Source of the DNA: Deltaproteobacteria bacterium
Lineage (GTDB): Bacteria; Desulfobacterota; DSM-4660; Desulfatiglandales; HGW-15
Assembly (NCBI GenBank): GCA_030671095.1
Contig: DAOVAK010000086.1
Coordinates: 1 to 8,618 of the forward strand
DNA: 8,618 nt
Reading direction: 5' to 3'
Below are positions 6,913 through 8,618 of this stretch, one piece after another. The notes under the pieces were generated by a model. That model did not search any database. It saw nothing but the letters and a program-made list of their open reading frames with translations, and had not been told where the DNA came from. Each line of letters opens with the position of its first letter. Position 1 is the first letter of the stretch. Made by a program: the position numbers and the translations under genes.

Positions 6913-6944
6913 TGGAGTATTGGAGTACCGGAGTACTGGAGTGA
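6913..6944 (+). repeat. Tandem 8-bp repeat, four units
   Basis: Units are TGGAGTAT, TGGAGTAC, CGGAGTAC and TGGAGTGA, in register with no spacer. They lie in the leader just downstream of the predicted start site. The short reading frames through them are low complexity and not credible genes. Confidence 0.85.
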
Positions 6945-7098
6945 TGAATATAAATGAAAGAGGAAAGAGGATTAGACATTCTTTAGCGTCTTCAAAACCC
7001 ACTATTCCCTGGCCCAGACCTGATTCGAAAGAGTTTGGTTTTATGGCTTGTGCTACCAAATCATTGGAACGTCATCAAAAGGTTCCAAGCCGGTCGCG

Positions 7099-7133
7099 CT
7101 CTCCGAGGCGTAGGCGCAACGAGCCGGAGGCCA
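7099..7133. repeat. REP-like hairpin repeat, copy 1
   Basis: The 35-base unit begins CTCTCCGAGGCGTAGG and ends GAGCCGGAGGCCA. It is repeated exactly 50 bases on with two mismatches. CTCCG and CGTAG of the left half face CAACG and CGGAG of the right half across an internal loop; in this copy the inner stem has a mismatch. Confidence 0.8.
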
Positions 7134-7148
7134 GGGCGGGCCATCATT

Positions 7149-7183
7149 CTCTCCGAGGCGTAGGCTCTACGAGCCGGAGGCCA
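7149..7183. repeat. REP-like hairpin repeat, copy 2
   Basis: Second copy of the unit at 7099-7133 (33 of 35 identical). CTCCG (7151-7155) pairs with CGGAG (7175-7179) and CGTAG (7159-7163) with CTACG (7167-7171), with a 3x3 internal loop and the loop GCT. It ends about 38 bases before the ribosome binding site of the HD-domain gene. Confidence 0.8.
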
Positions 7184-7231
7184 CCATTCCATCTTTCCAA
7201 GTCAATTGTTTAGATTTTTTGGAGGAAAACC

Positions 7232-7963
7232 ATGAAATGCCCAGGACAGGATAGCCGTTATTGGAAGCCGGGAGCCATTTTTGAGGCCAAATGCCCCAAG
7301 TGCGGACATGAAGTGGAGTTCTTTAAGGATGATACGACCCGCAGGTGCAAGCAATGTGGTCACCGCTTTCTGAATCCTGATATGGATTTTGGTTGTGCCT
7401 CTTACTGTCAGTATGCGGAGCAGTGCATCGGAGACCTTCCACCAGAACTCATTGCCCAGAAAGAAAATCTCTTAAAGGATCGGGTGGCCATTGAGATGAA
7501 GCGATATTTCAAACAGGATTTCAAACGCATTGGCCATGCCACGCGGGTCGCCAGGTATGCGGAGAAGATAGGGAAAGAGGAACAGGGCAACTTGGCCGTG
7601 ATACTAACCGCTGCCTACCTGCACGATATCGGGATCAAGGAGGCGGAACGCAAACATCAGAGCACTGCGGCCAGATACCAGGAGGAAGAAGGTCCACCAC
7701 TGGCAAAGGAGATATTGGACAAGCTGAGCGCCAGGGAGGAATTAATCGAAGAGGTGTGTGACATCGTCGGACATCACCATCATCCCGGCCCAGAGGAGAG
7801 CATCAATTTCAAGAGCGTCTACGATGCGGATATGATTGCCAACCTGGAGGATAACCACAAGGAAAGCCCAGTGGAGTCAGAGAAGCTGGCCAGCGTCATA
7901 GAAAAATCTTTTCTCACAGAGCGCGGAAGGAATTTAGCTCAGCGTGTTTTGCTGAGCGGTTAA
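7232..7963 (+). CDS. Zinc-ribbon plus HD-domain phosphohydrolase
   Basis: This 243-residue cytoplasmic protein has two parts. The N-terminal 65 residues are Cys-rich: CPKC (21-24) and CKQC (39-42) form a zinc-ribbon-like site, and Cys3, Cys55, Cys59 and Cys65 could make a second site for metal or an Fe-S cluster. Residues from about 95 to 205 are an HD domain: His102 (GHATRV), His131-Asp132 (YLHDIG), the GHHHHP run at 180-185 and Asp198/Asp200 (YDADMI). HD domains are metal-dependent phosphohydrolases acting on nucleotides, cyclic dinucleotides or other phosphoesters; the substrate here cannot be read from sequence. GGAGG (7221-7225) sits 6 bases before the ATG and fixes the start. The next gene, a ferredoxin-type protein, starts 91 bases downstream on the same strand, so the two are probably co-transcribed. 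From memory, this pairing recurs in Desulfobacterota. Confidence 0.88.
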   Translation: MKCPGQDSRYWKPGAIFEAKCPKCGHEVEFFKDDTTRRCKQCGHRFLNPDMDFGCASYCQYAEQCIGDLPPELIAQKENLLKDRVAIEMKRYFKQDFKRIGHATRVARYAEKIGKEEQGNLAVILTAAYLHDIGIKEAERKHQSTAARYQEEEGPPLAKEILDKLSAREELIEEVCDIVGHHHHPGPEESINFKSVYDADMIANLEDNHKESPVESEKLASVIEKSFLTERGRNLAQRVLLSG

Positions 7964-7978
7964 GCACCGCTAAAGCGG
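7955..7978 (+). promoter_or_regulatory. Overlapping alternative hairpins at the stop codon of the HD gene
   Basis: AGCGGT (7955-7960) can pair with ACCGCT (7966-7971) around the stop codon. CCGCT (7967-7971) can instead pair with AGCGG (7974-7978). The two are mutually exclusive. There is no T-run, so it is probably an intercistronic structure or a REP-like piece rather than a terminator. Confidence 0.4.
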
Positions 7979-7998
7979 CGCGCTACCTATTCTTATAA

Positions 7999-8040
7999 CT
8001 TTAGGCATTTTAGTTCACTTTAGATCACTTTAGACACTTG
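7999..8040 (+). repeat. Short tandem repeat of about 10 bp before the ferredoxin-type gene
   Basis: Four near-identical units begin at 7999, 8008, 8018 and 8028, with the core (C/T)TTTAG, and a partial fifth (CTTG) at 8037. The best pair reads CACTTTAGAT and CACTTTAGAC. The array ends 4 bases before the GGAGGA ribosome binding site (8045-8050). Confidence 0.7.
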
Positions 8041-8054
8041 ATATGGAGGAAATC

Positions 8055-8618
8055 ATGAAAGTAAACAGAAAGATCATAGAAATCGATGAAGAGCTTTGTG
8101 ATGGCTGTGGACAGTGTGTGCCCTCATGCGCAGAAGGTGCCCTGCAGATTGTGGATGGAAAGGCCAAGCTCGTTGCGGATTTATACTGCGACGGTCTCGG
8201 GGCCTGTTTGGGCGAATGCCCAACCGGAGCCCTAACCGTGGTGGAACGTGAAGCAGAGGAGTTTGATGAAGAGGCGGTGGAGGAATATTTGAGTTCAAAC
8301 CCTCAGGAAGAGACGGTTGAAGAGGCGACTATGGCCTGTGGATGCCCATCCACCCAGATCCAGTCCTTTGCTCAGGCTGCACCGCAGCAAGGGTCCGATG
8401 AACCGGCTGTTCAGGCGCGAGCTGAATCAGCACTAGCCCATTGGCCGGTCCAGATCAAACTGGTGCCACCCACTGCACCGTTTCTGAAAGGGGCAGATCT
8501 TCTGGTGGCAGCAGACTGCACGCCTGTGGCCTATCCCAATTTCCACCAGGACTTTCTCAAAGGAAAGGCGGTTATGGTGGGATGTCCCAAGTTTGATGAC
8601 GTCCAGGAATATGTTCAG
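8055..8618 (+). CDS. 4Fe-4S ferredoxin-domain protein, N-terminal 188 residues (runs off the window)
   Basis: ATG 8055 follows GGAGGA (8045-8050), and the frame stays open to the window end. The N-terminus is a ferredoxin-like domain: Cys15, Cys18, Cys21 and Cys25 complete one [4Fe-4S] site (CDGCGQCVPSC). The second motif has Cys45, Cys51 and Cys55-Pro but Leu48 where a fourth Cys is usual (CDGLGACLGECP). An acidic linker (65-90) leads to ACGCP (Cys95, Cys97) and then a conserved-looking region with HWPVQIKLVPP (129-139), Cys155 and VGCPKF (175-180). From memory, this architecture occurs in anaerobe ferredoxin-type proteins that neighbour hcp or share its HcpR regulon (named frdX in some studies). 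Electron transfer to Hcp or redox sensing are both possible. It is probably co-transcribed with the HD gene, and the C-terminus is unseen. Confidence 0.9.
   Translation, partial: MKVNRKIIEIDEELCDGCGQCVPSCAEGALQIVDGKAKLVADLYCDGLGACLGECPTGALTVVEREAEEFDEEAVEEYLSSNPQEETVEEATMACGCPSTQIQSFAQAAPQQGSDEPAVQARAESALAHWPVQIKLVPPTAPFLKGADLLVAADCTPVAYPNFHQDFLKGKAVMVGCPKFDDVQEYVQ

Noticed and set aside
6758..6979. 73-residue minus-strand reading frame (HHSSTPVLQYS-type)
   Set aside because: It reads through the tandem 8-mers and the FNR-type promoter; such low-complexity frames are repeat artefacts.
7099..7183. CRISPR-like direct repeats
   Set aside because: Only two copies, a 15-base spacer and no cas genes; the units are hairpin REP-type sequences.
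6920..7213. 97-residue plus-strand reading frame before the HD gene
   Set aside because: It starts inside the tandem repeat and its C-terminal half is the translated hairpin repeat. No family resemblance and no proper ribosome binding site.

Overview
The window looks like the chromosome of an anaerobic bacterium, most plausibly a Desulfobacterota (former deltaproteobacterial) lineage. The pointers are a class I hybrid cluster protein with the N-terminal cysteine spacing typical of strict anaerobes, a short HD-domain protein paired with a ferredoxin-type protein in a form I associate with sulfate reducers and syntrophs, an FNR-type operator, and intergenic DNA crowded with REP/MITE-like hairpins. 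All recognised genes lie on the + strand. No tRNA, rRNA, CRISPR array or intact transposase was seen. Taxonomy is an inference from gene content, not a search result.

Layout. 2-121 is the 3' end of a heavy-metal-associated (HMA) protein, probably a copper chaperone. 122-318 is a hairpin-rich spacer that looks like a small inserted element with 8-bp flanking direct repeats. 319-2766 is copA, a Cu(+)-exporting P1B-1 ATPase starting at TTG. 2767-3291 holds an FNR-like box, a roughly 300-bp MITE-like element with imperfect inverted termini, and the hcp leader. 3292-4920 is hcp. 4921-5270 holds a strong stem-loop and a perfect dyad next to a possible promoter. 5271-6509 encodes a 412-residue protein that I do not recognise. 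6510-7231 is a long non-coding stretch with a perfect FNR-type palindrome at the spacing of an activated promoter, a tandem 8-mer array and two near-identical hairpin repeats. 7232-7963 encodes a zinc-ribbon plus HD-domain phosphohydrolase. 8055 to the window end is the N-terminal part of a 4Fe-4S protein that continues beyond the window.

How it fits together. The left part handles copper: chaperone, then exporter. The centre and right fit anaerobic nitrosative or redox stress: Hcp removes NO or hydroxylamine, and the HD protein plus ferredoxin-like protein form a probable two-gene unit behind an FNR-type promoter. The octamer TTGTGAAT, containing the half-site reported for HcpR-type regulators, lies upstream of hcp and twice around the FNR palindrome. 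This hints that the two units share control, but that is inference. The most novel candidates are the unknown 412-residue protein and the HD/iron-sulfur pair with its long leader.
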